Shown here: one piece after another, positions 55,216-63,801 of the stretch | How positions within the stretch are numbered: the stretch's first letter is position 1 | Layout: each line of letters begins with the position of its first letter | Origin: Shewanella sp. ANA-3 | GTDB taxonomy: Bacteria; Pseudomonadota; Gammaproteobacteria; Enterobacterales; Shewanellaceae | DNA length: 64,000 nt | Assembly (NCBI RefSeq): GCF_000203935.1 | Contig: NC_008577.1 | Span: 4,898,001-4,962,000 of the forward strand | Direction of reading: 5' to 3' | The notes under the pieces: model-generated | The model's database searches: none | Seen by the model: the letters and a program-made list of their open reading frames with translations, nothing else | Told to the model about the DNA's origin: nothing | Position numbers and translations under genes: made by a program

Positions 55216-56643
55216 CTATGGACTGAAGAATCGCGATTCTTGCTCGACTTCGACTTCTTCGCCATCGATATGGGTTTTCACTTTTATCTCAATGTTAGTC
55301 ACTGAACGCGAAAGTTCGACCGGATCGACCCCAACACTGATAGGTAGAGTTAATACTTCTCCACCCGCAATCGTCACTGAGGTTGGTCCATACCACTTAT
55401 AGTTGTTGAGACCTTCAACACTCATAGTGTATTCATGGGCTTGTTCTGTCTTGTTGAGAATTTTCAGGGTGAAGGTGTTTTCAATCAGCCCTTGATTGTT
55501 TTCTCTATAGAGTTGGTTACGGTCACGGATGATATCCATGCGCACGGGGGCAATCGTCGCGCTCGCATAGATAAAGATCAGGATCATCGCGGCTAACACC
55601 ACACCATAGCCCACCAGCTTAGGACGTAATACTTTCTCTTTAATACCTTCGAGTTTATTTTCGGTGGTATAGCTAATCAGCCCCAGAGGGTATCCCATGC
55701 GCTCCATGGTTTGATCACAAGCGTCAATACAGGCGCCGCAGTTAATACATTCGTATTGCAAGCCGTTACGAATATCGATGCCCGTTGGGCAAACTTGGAC
55801 ACAGAGGTCGCAGTCGATACAGTCGCCTAAGCCCATTTCTTTGGGGTCGGCTTTGCGTGAGCGCGGGCCGCGGGTCTCGCCGCGTTTGGCATCGTAACCA
55901 ACGATATAGGTGTTTTTATCAAACATCGCCGATTGGAAACGCGCGTACGGGCACATATGGATACACATGATTTCACGCATCCAACCCGCATTACCGTAGG
56001 TCGCTAAGGTAAAAAAGATAACCCAGAAGTAGATCGCACCCGATGCATTAAGGGTAAATACGTCGACATAGACTTCACGGCTCGGCACAAAATAGGACAC
56101 AAAGGTCATAGCCGTGATGAGCGAAAGCACAATCCATGCGGTATGTTTTGCCGTTTTGCGCCAGATTTTGTCGAAACCCCATGGCATTTGATCTAACTTA
56201 ATGCGCTTATTACGGGCACCTTCGAGTTTTTCTTCGAACCAGATGAACATAAACGTCCATACGGTTTGCGGACAGGTGTAACCACACCAGACTCGGCCGA
56301 GATAGGTTGTCACGAAAAATAACGCAAAGGCGGCTATCATAAAGAGAGCGGCAAGTAAGGTCAGATCCTGTGGCCAAATCGTTAAACCAAAGACATGGAA
56401 CTTCTGCTCTGCCAGATTGAACCAAACGGCTTGACGGTCTCCCCAAGGGATCCAAGGTAAGATAAGGAAGAAGAGCATTGCGACCCAGCCCATACGGCGG
56501 CGTACGCTACTCCATAATCCATCGATGGCCCGGACATAAATCCGGTTGCGGGGGTTAAAGCGATCAGCCTTATCTGCATCTGGCTGGTGAATCTTAATTC
56601 GATTGGTTTTCGAATAGTCCTTGTTATTAGATTCTGCGTTCAT
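55216..56643 (-). CDS. ccoG: Cytochrome c oxidase accessory protein CcoG (RdxA/FixG)
   Basis: A 475-residue inner-membrane iron-sulfur protein. N-terminal membrane segments contain CGYTCPQTVWTF; a central ferredoxin-like region has two 4Fe-4S motifs, CIDCDLCVQVCPTG and CINCGACIDACDQ; a C-terminal immunoglobulin-like domain faces the periplasm. It works in copper handling for assembly of cbb3 oxidase. The ccoNOPQ genes are not in this window, so it is encoded away from them. It is divergent from a small membrane protein gene, 91 bases away. Confidence 0.93.
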   Translation of the reverse strand: MNAESNNKDYSKTNRIKIHQPDADKADRFNPRNRIYVRAIDGLWSSVRRRMGWVAMLFFLILPWIPWGDRQAVWFNLAEQKFHVFGLTIWPQDLTLLAALFMIAAFALFFVTTYLGRVWCGYTCPQTVWTFMFIWFEEKLEGARNKRIKLDQMPWGFDKIWRKTAKHTAWIVLSLITAMTFVSYFVPSREVYVDVFTLNASGAIYFWVIFFTLATYGNAGWMREIMCIHMCPYARFQSAMFDKNTYIVGYDAKRGETRGPRSRKADPKEMGLGDCIDCDLCVQVCPTGIDIRNGLQYECINCGACIDACDQTMERMGYPLGLISYTTENKLEGIKEKVLRPKLVGYGVVLAAMILIFIYASATIAPVRMDIIRDRNQLYRENNQGLIENTFTLKILNKTEQAHEYTMSVEGLNNYKWYGPTSVTIAGGEVLTLPISVGVDPVELSRSVTNIEIKVKTHIDGEEVEVEQESRFFSP

Positions 56644-56734
56644 CGTGACAGCCTTTTACTGCTTTAATATTGGACGAAAACTGGCTTATTATACCCATAT
56701 TATTAATGGTTATTCACTTATGTTGGACTAAAAG

Positions 56735-57085
56735 ATGAAAGGTTGGATCATATTAGCGCTCCTGTGTGGTGCATTATATTACTTATACACCGAAACAGAC
56801 AAACTAGATGCACCTATAGCTAAAACAGAGGAAATGGTTCAGAAGATAGAAAACAAAATGGGTTCGATGACGGGCACCCAAATTATTAAGATCGATCAGA
56901 AACGCACTAAGGCTCGAACAGCCATTTTGGAGCGACTATCGGCTCCTGAAGTCGAAGAATTTAATAAAATCCCACTCACCGAAGACGGCATTGCCGATTT
57001 TAAAGAGACCTACTGCGGCACTAAAGCGCCTGAGCATCCAATCTTTAGCCGAGATAACCTGTTTTATATCTGCGATAACCTCTAA
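56735..57085 (+). CDS. Small membrane-anchored hypothetical protein
   Basis: A 116-residue protein I do not recognise. Residues 2-17 (GWIILALLCGALYYLY) form one hydrophobic anchor; a charged helical region follows, and the C-terminus has two cysteines (ETYCGTKAP and FYICDNL) that could be disulfide-bonded if periplasmic. It lies between ccoG (divergent) and the menB gene (117 bases downstream). Base composition is like its neighbours. Confidence 0.75.
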   Translation: MKGWIILALLCGALYYLYTETDKLDAPIAKTEEMVQKIENKMGSMTGTQIIKIDQKRTKARTAILERLSAPEVEEFNKIPLTEDGIADFKETYCGTKAPEHPIFSRDNLFYICDNL

Positions 57086-57201
57086 TCCCACTTACGGGCA
57101 AACGGAATTTTGCAACCCATCACTAAGCATGGTGCTTAGGCGATTGACCAAAGACATGATTCCGCCTAGCCTTTGAACTTCAATTACATAGGCCTTGCAT
57201 C

Positions 57202-58104
57202 ATGACTAAACCAGTATCAGATATTTTTGATCCCGCACTGTGGGATGAAGTCAGCGGATTTAACTTCGACGATATTACTTACCATAGAGCCAAAGCCCAC
57301 GGCACAGTGCGTATCGCCATCAACCGTCCAGATTGCCTCAACGCCTTCCGCCCCAAAACGGTCGACGAATTGTATATCGCCCTCGATCACGCTCGCCAAT
57401 GGTCCGATGTAGGTTGCGTGTTACTCACGGGCAATGGCCCCTCGGCCAAAGGACAATATTCGTTTTCCTCCGGTGGTGATCAACGCATTCGCGGTAAAGA
57501 TGGTTATAAATATGAAGGTGCCGAAGAAGGCAAAGCCGATTTAGCCAGAATGGGGCGGTTACATATCCTCGAAGTCCAACGATTGATCCGCTTTATGCCT
57601 AAAGTGGTGATCGCCGTCGTGCCGGGTTGGGCGGTGGGTGGCGGCCATAGTTTGCACGTTGTCTGCGACTTAACCTTAGCCTCGAAGGAACACGCAGTCT
57701 TCAAACAAACCGATCCCGATGTCGCGAGTTTCGACTCAGGCTATGGCAGTGCTTATCTTGCCAAGATGATTGGCCAAAAGCGCGCGCGAGAAATTTTCTT
57801 CTGCGGCTTTAACTACAGTGCCGATGAAGCCTTTGCCATGGGCATGGTGAATAAATCGGTTCCCCATGCCGAACTCGAAGTTGAAGCATTAAGATGGGCC
57901 AAAGAGATTAACTCCAAATCGCCGACGGCGATGCGTATGCTGAAGTACGGCTTTAACATGACCGACGACGGCATGGTTGGCCAGCAACTGTTTGCGGGTG
58001 AAGCGACGCGCTTAGCCTATGCCAGCGCAGAAGCTCAAGAAGGGCGCGATGCTTTCCTCGAAAAACGTGACCAGGACTTTTCAGCGTTTCCTTGGCATTA
58101 CTAG
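57202..58104 (+). CDS. menB: 1,4-dihydroxy-2-naphthoyl-CoA synthase, type II signature
   Basis: A 300-residue crotonase-fold enzyme that closes the second ring of the naphthoquinone in menaquinone synthesis. The oxyanion and substrate motifs SSGGDQRIRG and GWAVGGGHSLH are present; the C-terminal tail ends FSAFPWHY-like, as needed for active-site closure. Where E. coli MenB has glycine (QTGP, bicarbonate-dependent type I), this protein has aspartate (QTDPDVASFDSGYG), the mark of bicarbonate-independent type II enzymes. It stands apart from other men genes. Menaquinone is central to anaerobic respiration in Shewanella. Confidence 0.9.
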   Translation: MTKPVSDIFDPALWDEVSGFNFDDITYHRAKAHGTVRIAINRPDCLNAFRPKTVDELYIALDHARQWSDVGCVLLTGNGPSAKGQYSFSSGGDQRIRGKDGYKYEGAEEGKADLARMGRLHILEVQRLIRFMPKVVIAVVPGWAVGGGHSLHVVCDLTLASKEHAVFKQTDPDVASFDSGYGSAYLAKMIGQKRAREIFFCGFNYSADEAFAMGMVNKSVPHAELEVEALRWAKEINSKSPTAMRMLKYGFNMTDDGMVGQQLFAGEATRLAYASAEAQEGRDAFLEKRDQDFSAFPWHY

Positions 58105-58120
58105 TCGAAGCTAATTGCTA

Positions 58121-58154
58121 TATAAAGCCCTCATTTGAGGGCTTTATATTTTTT
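58121..58154 (+). terminator. Terminator after menB
   Basis: A perfect 13-bp stem TATAAAGCCCTCA (58121-58133) / TGAGGGCTTTATA (58136-58148), followed by TTTTTT. Confidence 0.85.
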
Positions 58155-58271
58155 AGCGCTTATAGATAGAAAAAACCGTTTAAACTAATCTCAAAATACG
58201 GGTTTAAATTTTAATGAGAATTGTTATCATCTAATCATTCCAAATTGGGGCTAACATTAGAGGATAAGATC

Positions 58272-58475
58272 ATGACCAAGACATTAACTTTTGCCGTATT
58301 ACATTTCAGCGTTGCCTTCACCGTTACCTATTTATTAACTGGTAGTGTTTTGGTCGGTGGTGCCGTCGCCTTAGTTGAGCCAGCGATAAACACCGTAGTG
58401 TTTTATTTCCACGATAAAGTATGGAAACGTTTCGAGGCAAAAAAGCAGAACGCACTTGATGCAATAACGGCTTAA
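58272..58475 (+). CDS. DUF2061 small membrane protein
   Basis: A 67-residue protein with two hydrophobic stretches (TLTFAVLHFSVAFTVTYLLT and VGGAVALVEPAINTVVFYF) and a charged tail (HDKVWKRFEAKK), which matches the DUF2061 family. Its function is unknown. The ATG at 58272 is preferred over an upstream in-frame ATG at 58221 because the family begins MTKTL. A terminator follows. Confidence 0.85.
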   Translation: MTKTLTFAVLHFSVAFTVTYLLTGSVLVGGAVALVEPAINTVVFYFHDKVWKRFEAKKQNALDAITA

Positions 58476-58512
58476 TACACTCAGCCACCAGCATATACTC
58501 TAATAAAGCCCC

Positions 58513-58545
58513 AATAAAAAACCGCCATTTAGGCGGTTTTTTATT
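58513..58545. terminator. Bidirectional terminator DUF2061 / glmS
   Basis: AATAAAAAACCGCC (58513-58526) / GGCGGTTTTTTATT (58532-58545) with loop ATTTA; perfect complement, with A/T tracts on both sides. Confidence 0.88.
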
Positions 58546-58554
58546 GCTTCCGAT

Positions 58555-60384
58555 TTATTCCACCGTCACCGATTTAGCGAGGTTTCGTGGTTGATCCACA
58601 TCGGTGCCCTTAATTAAGGCAACGTGATACGACAGCAACTGTAATGGGATAGTGTAAATCAGCGGCGCCATAAAGATATCGCAGTGTGGAACCGGGATAA
58701 CCTTCATGGTTTCGTCAGATTCAAACTCGGCATCCACGTCAGCAAATACATACATTAAGCCGCCACGGGCACGCACTTCTTCGACGTTAGATTTGAGTTT
58801 TTCTAACAGCTCGTTGTTCGGCGCAACCACGATCACTGGCATATCGGCATCAATCAGTGCCAATGGACCGTGCTTTAATTCGCCAGAAGCATAGGCTTCG
58901 GCGTGGATGTAGGAGATCTCTTTTAGTTTGAGCGCACCTTCCATCGCAATCGGGTACTGATCGCCACGGCCAAGGAATAAGGCATGGTGTTTGTCGGCAA
59001 AGTCTTCCGCCAATTCAGCAATCGCATCATCTAAACCTAGGGCTTGTTCCACTTTGGCAGGCATAGACTGTAAGCTTTGAGTGATCTCAGCCTGCATTTG
59101 CTCAGACATACCATTATGACGACCGATCACCGCCGTCAGCATTAACAAACCTGCCAGCTGCACAGTAAAGGCCTTGGTCGAAGCAACGCCAATCTCAGCG
59201 CCCGCTTTCATCATATACGCCATGTCAGACTCACGAACTAAGGAAGAGCCTGGAGCGTTACAGATTGTTAGCGTCGCCTTATAACCCATTTCTTTAGCTA
59301 GGCGCATCGCCGCCAGCGTATCGGCTGTCTCGCCAGATTGAGAAATAGTCACCAACAGGCTGTTAGGAAACAAATGCGACTTGCGGTAGCGGAATTCGGA
59401 GGCGATTTCGACATTACATGAAACGCCGGCCCAATCCTCTAACCAATAACGCGCCGCCATACCCGCATGGTAACTAGTACCACAGGCAATGATTTGTACG
59501 TGTTTGATATCTTTTAAGAACTCAGCAGCATTATCACCAAAAGCCGTGTCGAGCACTTGCTTGTTAGCGATGCGACCTTCGATAGTGCGTGTCAGTGCCA
59601 ATGGCTGCTCATAAATCTCTTTAAGCATATAGTGGCGATATTCACCTTTGTCACCGGCATCGTGGGTGATTTCAGATTCTTTAACTTCGCGCTCAACTTT
59701 ATTGCCATGCACATCGAAAATGCTCACTGTGCGACGAGTCACTTCAGCCACGTCACCTTCTTCTAAAAACGCGAAAGAACGGGTCACAGGCAATAGCGCC
59801 AATTGATCAGAGGCGACAAAGTTTTCACCTAAACCAAAACCAATCACCAGAGGGCTACCTGAACGCGCCACAACCATACGCTCGCTATCACGGCGGTCAA
59901 TCACCACAGTGCCATAAGCGCCTTCGAGTTGTTTTACCGTGGCTTGCACCGCTGCCAGTAAAGTGTCGTTAGATTTCAATTCATGGTGAACTAAATGACA
60001 GATCACTTCGGTGTCGGTATCAGAGCTAAAGTGGTAGCCGTGTTCTTTAAGCATTTCGCGCAGTTTATGATGGTTTTCGATAATGCCATTGTGCACCACG
60101 GCAATATCGCCTTCAGATAAATGTGGATGAGCATTGCGCTCGCTTGGCTCACCATGGGTCGCCCAACGAGTATGAGCAATACCAGTGCCGCCCGCTAACG
60201 GGTCGGTTTCGAGTGCGGCAGAAAGCTCCTGTACTTTACCCACGCGGCGAGTGCGATTGAGTTCGCCATTGTGGATCACGGCAACACCTGCGGAGTCATA
60301 TCCACGATATTCTAAACGACGTAAACCTTCGACCAGAATTTCGGCCACATCCCTTTGCGCCACGGCGCCAACGATTCCGCACAT
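58555..60384 (-). CDS. glmS: Glutamine-fructose-6-phosphate aminotransferase (isomerizing)
   Basis: A 609-residue cytosolic enzyme that makes glucosamine-6-phosphate, the entry to peptidoglycan and LPS amino sugars. Cys2 (MCGIVGA) starts the glutaminase domain (about 1-220), with RRLEYRGYDSAG. Two SIS sugar-isomerase domains follow (about 285-600; SQSGETADT), and the C-terminus NLAKSVTVE is the conserved end. Encoded 75 bases after a DeoR-family regulator on the same strand, with glmU further upstream. I see no glmS ribozyme or GlmZ-like site. Confidence 0.97.
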   Translation of the reverse strand: MCGIVGAVAQRDVAEILVEGLRRLEYRGYDSAGVAVIHNGELNRTRRVGKVQELSAALETDPLAGGTGIAHTRWATHGEPSERNAHPHLSEGDIAVVHNGIIENHHKLREMLKEHGYHFSSDTDTEVICHLVHHELKSNDTLLAAVQATVKQLEGAYGTVVIDRRDSERMVVARSGSPLVIGFGLGENFVASDQLALLPVTRSFAFLEEGDVAEVTRRTVSIFDVHGNKVEREVKESEITHDAGDKGEYRHYMLKEIYEQPLALTRTIEGRIANKQVLDTAFGDNAAEFLKDIKHVQIIACGTSYHAGMAARYWLEDWAGVSCNVEIASEFRYRKSHLFPNSLLVTISQSGETADTLAAMRLAKEMGYKATLTICNAPGSSLVRESDMAYMMKAGAEIGVASTKAFTVQLAGLLMLTAVIGRHNGMSEQMQAEITQSLQSMPAKVEQALGLDDAIAELAEDFADKHHALFLGRGDQYPIAMEGALKLKEISYIHAEAYASGELKHGPLALIDADMPVIVVAPNNELLEKLKSNVEEVRARGGLMYVFADVDAEFESDETMKVIPVPHCDIFMAPLIYTIPLQLLSYHVALIKGTDVDQPRNLAKSVTVE

Positions 60385-60459
60385 AGTTTTTACCTATAAA
60401 ATGAAAAATAAAAATGAAGTTGTTTGAGTCATTTGCTTTGGCTTATCACGGGCAAATGC

Positions 60460-61230
60460 CTAAGGCGAGTAGGGCGCTAAGATGACTTTCACGCCTTGCT
60501 CGGTAATTTGGTTAAGGGCGCTCTCTTCGATGCGAGCATCGGTGACTAGTACACTGATTTGCGACCAAGGTAACTCTAAGTTAGGGATCCGCTTACCAAT
60601 TTTGTCCGAATCCACCATAACGATCACTTCGCGCGAAACCTCAGCCATCACCTTGCTTAAACCTGTCAGCTCATTAAAGGTGGTAGTGCCGCGCGCTAAA
60701 TCGATACCATCGGCACCGATAAAGAGTTGATCGAAGTTATAGGAGCGTAATACTTGCTCGGCCACTTGCCCCTGGAACGACTCAGAATGGGGATCCCAGG
60801 TTCCACCGGTCATCAATAGGGTGGGCTCATTTTCCAGTTCGTGAATCGCATTAGCCAAATGCAGGGCATTGGTCATGACCACCAGCCCACGCTTGTGGTT
60901 CAGCTCGGCAATAATGCCTGAAGTAGTGGTGCCACTGTCGATGATGATGCGATTGTGATCTTTAATCAGCTGCGCCGCGGCTTTAGCGATGGATAACTTA
61001 TTAGGGGCAATCTTGGCAGAAAACTGTTGTGTCACTTCATCGGGGATAGCCACGGCACCACCATAGCGGCGTAGTAACAGTCCCGTTTTTTCAAGTTCTG
61101 CCAAGTCTTTGCGAATAGTTACTTCTGAGGTTTCGAAACGTAATGACAACTCATCGACACTCACTTCACCCTGTTCATTCAGAATGCTGATAATACTGTG
61201 GCGTCGTTGCTGTGTGTTTCGTTTATTCAT
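60460..61230 (-). CDS. DeoR-family transcriptional regulator (probable glmS regulator)
   Basis: A 256-residue regulator. The N-terminal winged helix-turn-helix (about residues 6-60) reads RRHSIISILNEQGEVSVDEL then RFETSEVTIRKDLAELE. The C-terminal sugar-phosphate sensing domain has VMTNALHLANAI, GGTWDP and FIGADGID. The family senses phosphosugars; location upstream of glmS suggests amino-sugar phosphates. A near-perfect palindrome lies in its own promoter (61245-61263). In Alteromonadales such a gene is often called glmR; that name is not assigned here. Confidence 0.9.
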   Translation of the reverse strand: MNKRNTQQRRHSIISILNEQGEVSVDELSLRFETSEVTIRKDLAELEKTGLLLRRYGGAVAIPDEVTQQFSAKIAPNKLSIAKAAAQLIKDHNRIIIDSGTTTSGIIAELNHKRGLVVMTNALHLANAIHELENEPTLLMTGGTWDPHSESFQGQVAEQVLRSYNFDQLFIGADGIDLARGTTTFNELTGLSKVMAEVSREVIVMVDSDKIGKRIPNLELPWSQISVLVTDARIEESALNQITEQGVKVILAPYSP

Positions 61231-61244
61231 AAAACCTTTCAGTT

Positions 61245-61263
61245 AACTTTCGATTCGAAAGTT
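61245..61263. promoter_or_regulatory. Probable operator of the DeoR-family regulator
   Basis: AACTTTCGA-T-TCGAAAGTT is a perfect 9-1-9 palindrome 14 bases upstream of the regulator start. A TATAAT -10 (minus strand, near 61265-61271) is next to it. TTTCG-type repeats recur at 61218-61222, 61276-61281 and 61296-61303, as in DeoR-family operators. Autorepression is likely. Confidence 0.6.
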
Positions 61264-61361
61264 ATATTATAGAGAAACGAAACATTTTTGCTAGTATTCG
61301 AAAGGTGTTTTTAGCGTGAAAATGATGTAGTTGGTGAGTTTTTAAAATTAACCTAATGAAA

Positions 61362-61402
61362 AGCAATAAAAAAGCAGTTCACCTATCGATGAACTGCTTT
61401 GA
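61362..61402 (-). terminator. Terminator of the TonB receptor gene
   Basis: On the minus strand AAAGCAGTTCA (61390-61400) pairs with TGAACTGCTTT (61371-61381), then TTTTTTATTG. It separates the receptor from the DeoR regulator. Confidence 0.82.
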
Positions 61403-61433
61403 GCGAGCTAAAACTTAAGCGTAGAAAGTGAAG

Positions 61434-63542
61434 TTAGAACTTAGCTTCAAGTGCCACACTGAAGTTACGATCTTGGCCTAGGGTCACCATATTGTATTGG
61501 CCGCCATCGATATAATCGGTATCAAACAGGTTTCTCACGTTCGCGCGGATGCTTACATCTTTACCCATAATATCCATAGTGTAGGCAGCACCGATATCGA
61601 AGCGAACATAACCGTCTTTACTGATAGTGTTATTCACATCGGCAAAACGCTCTCCGACGTAGATAGCACCGAAGTTCATTGCAAAGTTATCGGTTACTTC
61701 ATAACGAGTCCAGATATTGGCCGACCATTCAGGGGCATCGATAGGCGTTTTACCTTCGCGCTCATCACCCGTTTGATACTCAGCATCGAGGTACATCATA
61801 GATGAAGTCACAAACCAGCTATCGCCTAGCTTACCTTGGGCACCGACTTCAAAGCCGCGATGTTTTTGCTCACCGCCTTGGGTGGTGATTGAAGTGTATT
61901 TTCCATCTTCACTTCGTGGGTCACTTGCTGTCAGCACCTCATTGATAGAGATATTCTCAAGCGTGACATCAAATACCGCAGCCGTTAATAACAAGCTATC
62001 GTCAAACAGTTCCCACTTAGTCCCCACTTCATATTGAATGCCATATTCAGGTTTGAGGTTAGTGTCATGATTAACATTTAGAGGGTCGGTAATACCACCT
62101 TGCGGTGTAAAGCTCTTAGAGTAGTTAACGTATATGCTGCCATTGGTCATTGGTGAATAGATCACCCCAAATTTAGGTGATACGGCATAGCTATTTTCAC
62201 CAAATCCATCTTTTTTCTGCTCGTCATAACGTACCCCAGCGAGCAATTTCCATTGTTCGTTGATGGTCATTAAATCTTGCAGATAGAAACCGTAGTATTT
62301 ATATTCATTTGGAGTGCCTTTCTTACCTGTATGGTAATCAAGATCCGGTTGAATCACTGGCTGACCAGGAATAACGGTTTGCGCTGCGCCACGGGCGATT
62401 TGTTGCTGGTAGAAGTAATCGAGATAGTTAGCGCCAATCAGCAACTGATGCTCCATACCCGCTAATGCAAACTCGCCTGTAAAATCGACATAGGCGGTTT
62501 TATGCTGCCAATCATCGTAACGATCGAATGGTCTAATGCTGTATCCCGAGGTGAATGGGTCTTCATTATATTGCGGCGCAGAATCGAAACGCTGGCGGTT
62601 AAACTGTTGATCGTTATAACCCAGTTTAACTTTCCAATCGTCATTCATATGCCAAGTTAAATCGGCACCTAAGTTAGAAACCGTGTTATCGGTAAAGGCC
62701 CAGGGCGCATCCCAGATGGTTTTACGTTGACCAACAACATTGCCTTGCTTATCTAACCAACCGCCGGCATCAATTCCGGTTTTATCTTGGGTATGGTCGT
62801 ATTTCAGCGACAATAACAGATCATCACTGATATCGAATTCTAGGTTCAAATAACCTAACCAACGATCACGCTCTTGGTTTTCATCGGTCGTTGAATATTC
62901 ACGCCAGTATTTAGTGTCTTGTTTGACTAACACACCACGGTAACGAACGCTTTGAGCCTCATTTAAACTGCCACCCGCATCTAACTGCGCACGGGTAGAG
63001 CCGTAACCGTCAGTATCAAACCCTAAGTTGAGCATAGAATCATAGGTGGGCTTCTTGGTGACCATATTCACCAAACCGCCAGGTCCAGATTGGCCATACA
63101 ACATGCTCGAAGGGCCTTTCAGCACTTCGACTTGTTGCAGGGTTTCGATAGGTTGAACATAGTGGGACCATTGCTGATGGCCGTTGATCAGATAACCGTT
63201 GCCCGAATCTAATTCAAAACCACGAATACTGAAGACTTGGCGGTTCCAACGGGTAGTTCCCGCTGTCACACTTGAATCGTTTACTAAGACTTCCGCAAGG
63301 TTAGTCGCTAATTGCTCATCGGTAACAAAGTCGGGGATGACATTCACAGATTGTGGTGTATCCATTAAATCGATATCACCACGCATAGCACCTGATGCAC
63401 TGCCGACTTTATAGTCGTTAAACGTACGGCCAGTCACATTAATGCGCTCAATATTTTCATCATTTGGCGCTTCGGCCATAACAGGCATCGCCATTAATGC
63501 AGACCCTACGGCCAAACCAACCACTGAATATTTAAATACCAT
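61434..63542 (-). CDS. TonB-dependent siderophore-type receptor
   Basis: A 702-residue outer-membrane receptor. The signal peptide is about residues 1-23 (cleavage after PVMAEA). A TonB-box-like ERINVTG stretch comes next, then the plug domain (DTPQSVNVIPDF ... VFSIRGFELD ... VEVLKGPSSMLYGQSGPGG). The beta-barrel ends with a C-terminal Phe (VALEAKF). The plug pattern is that of ferric-siderophore receptors (FhuE/FpvA-like). The ATG at 63542 has GAGGTG upstream. A Fur-box-like sequence lies at 63591-63609. Ligand unknown. Confidence 0.9.
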   Translation of the reverse strand: MVFKYSVVGLAVGSALMAMPVMAEAPNDENIERINVTGRTFNDYKVGSASGAMRGDIDLMDTPQSVNVIPDFVTDEQLATNLAEVLVNDSSVTAGTTRWNRQVFSIRGFELDSGNGYLINGHQQWSHYVQPIETLQQVEVLKGPSSMLYGQSGPGGLVNMVTKKPTYDSMLNLGFDTDGYGSTRAQLDAGGSLNEAQSVRYRGVLVKQDTKYWREYSTTDENQERDRWLGYLNLEFDISDDLLLSLKYDHTQDKTGIDAGGWLDKQGNVVGQRKTIWDAPWAFTDNTVSNLGADLTWHMNDDWKVKLGYNDQQFNRQRFDSAPQYNEDPFTSGYSIRPFDRYDDWQHKTAYVDFTGEFALAGMEHQLLIGANYLDYFYQQQIARGAAQTVIPGQPVIQPDLDYHTGKKGTPNEYKYYGFYLQDLMTINEQWKLLAGVRYDEQKKDGFGENSYAVSPKFGVIYSPMTNGSIYVNYSKSFTPQGGITDPLNVNHDTNLKPEYGIQYEVGTKWELFDDSLLLTAAVFDVTLENISINEVLTASDPRSEDGKYTSITTQGGEQKHRGFEVGAQGKLGDSWFVTSSMMYLDAEYQTGDEREGKTPIDAPEWSANIWTRYEVTDNFAMNFGAIYVGERFADVNNTISKDGYVRFDIGAAYTMDIMGKDVSIRANVRNLFDTDYIDGGQYNMVTLGQDRNFSVALEAKF

Positions 63543-63590
63543 TGCCAACACCTCAAGTAGACCTTTCGTCTTAGAATTGCAGGCAATATA

Positions 63591-63609
63591 AATAAGAATT
63601 GTTTTTATT
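63591..63609. promoter_or_regulatory. Candidate Fur box upstream of the TonB receptor
   Basis: AATAAGAATTGTTTTTATT matches the Fur-box pattern (AAT-rich inverted halves) over most of its 19 positions, about 50 bases before the receptor start. No check against a site matrix was possible. Confidence 0.5.
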
Positions 63610-63756
63610 TAATCATCTTTACACGAATTTACAATTCAGCGTGACTTGGATCAACTTTCAATAAAAACAATGAATTAGCCATAGCACTTCAGCCTTAATT
63701 CAACATTAATTTAGCTAATTTTTATTTAATGAGGATTTTTAGCTTTGACAAAAAAC

Positions 63757-63785
63757 ATAAAGCGGCAATAAGCCGCTTTATTTTT
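63757..63785. terminator. Terminator downstream of glmU
   Basis: ATAAAGCGGC (63757-63766) / GCCGCTTTAT (63772-63781), loop AATAA. On the minus strand it follows the glmU stop by 20 bases, then TTATGTTTTTTG. Confidence 0.8.
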
Positions 63786-63801
63786 ACTGAGAACAGAACC
63801 G

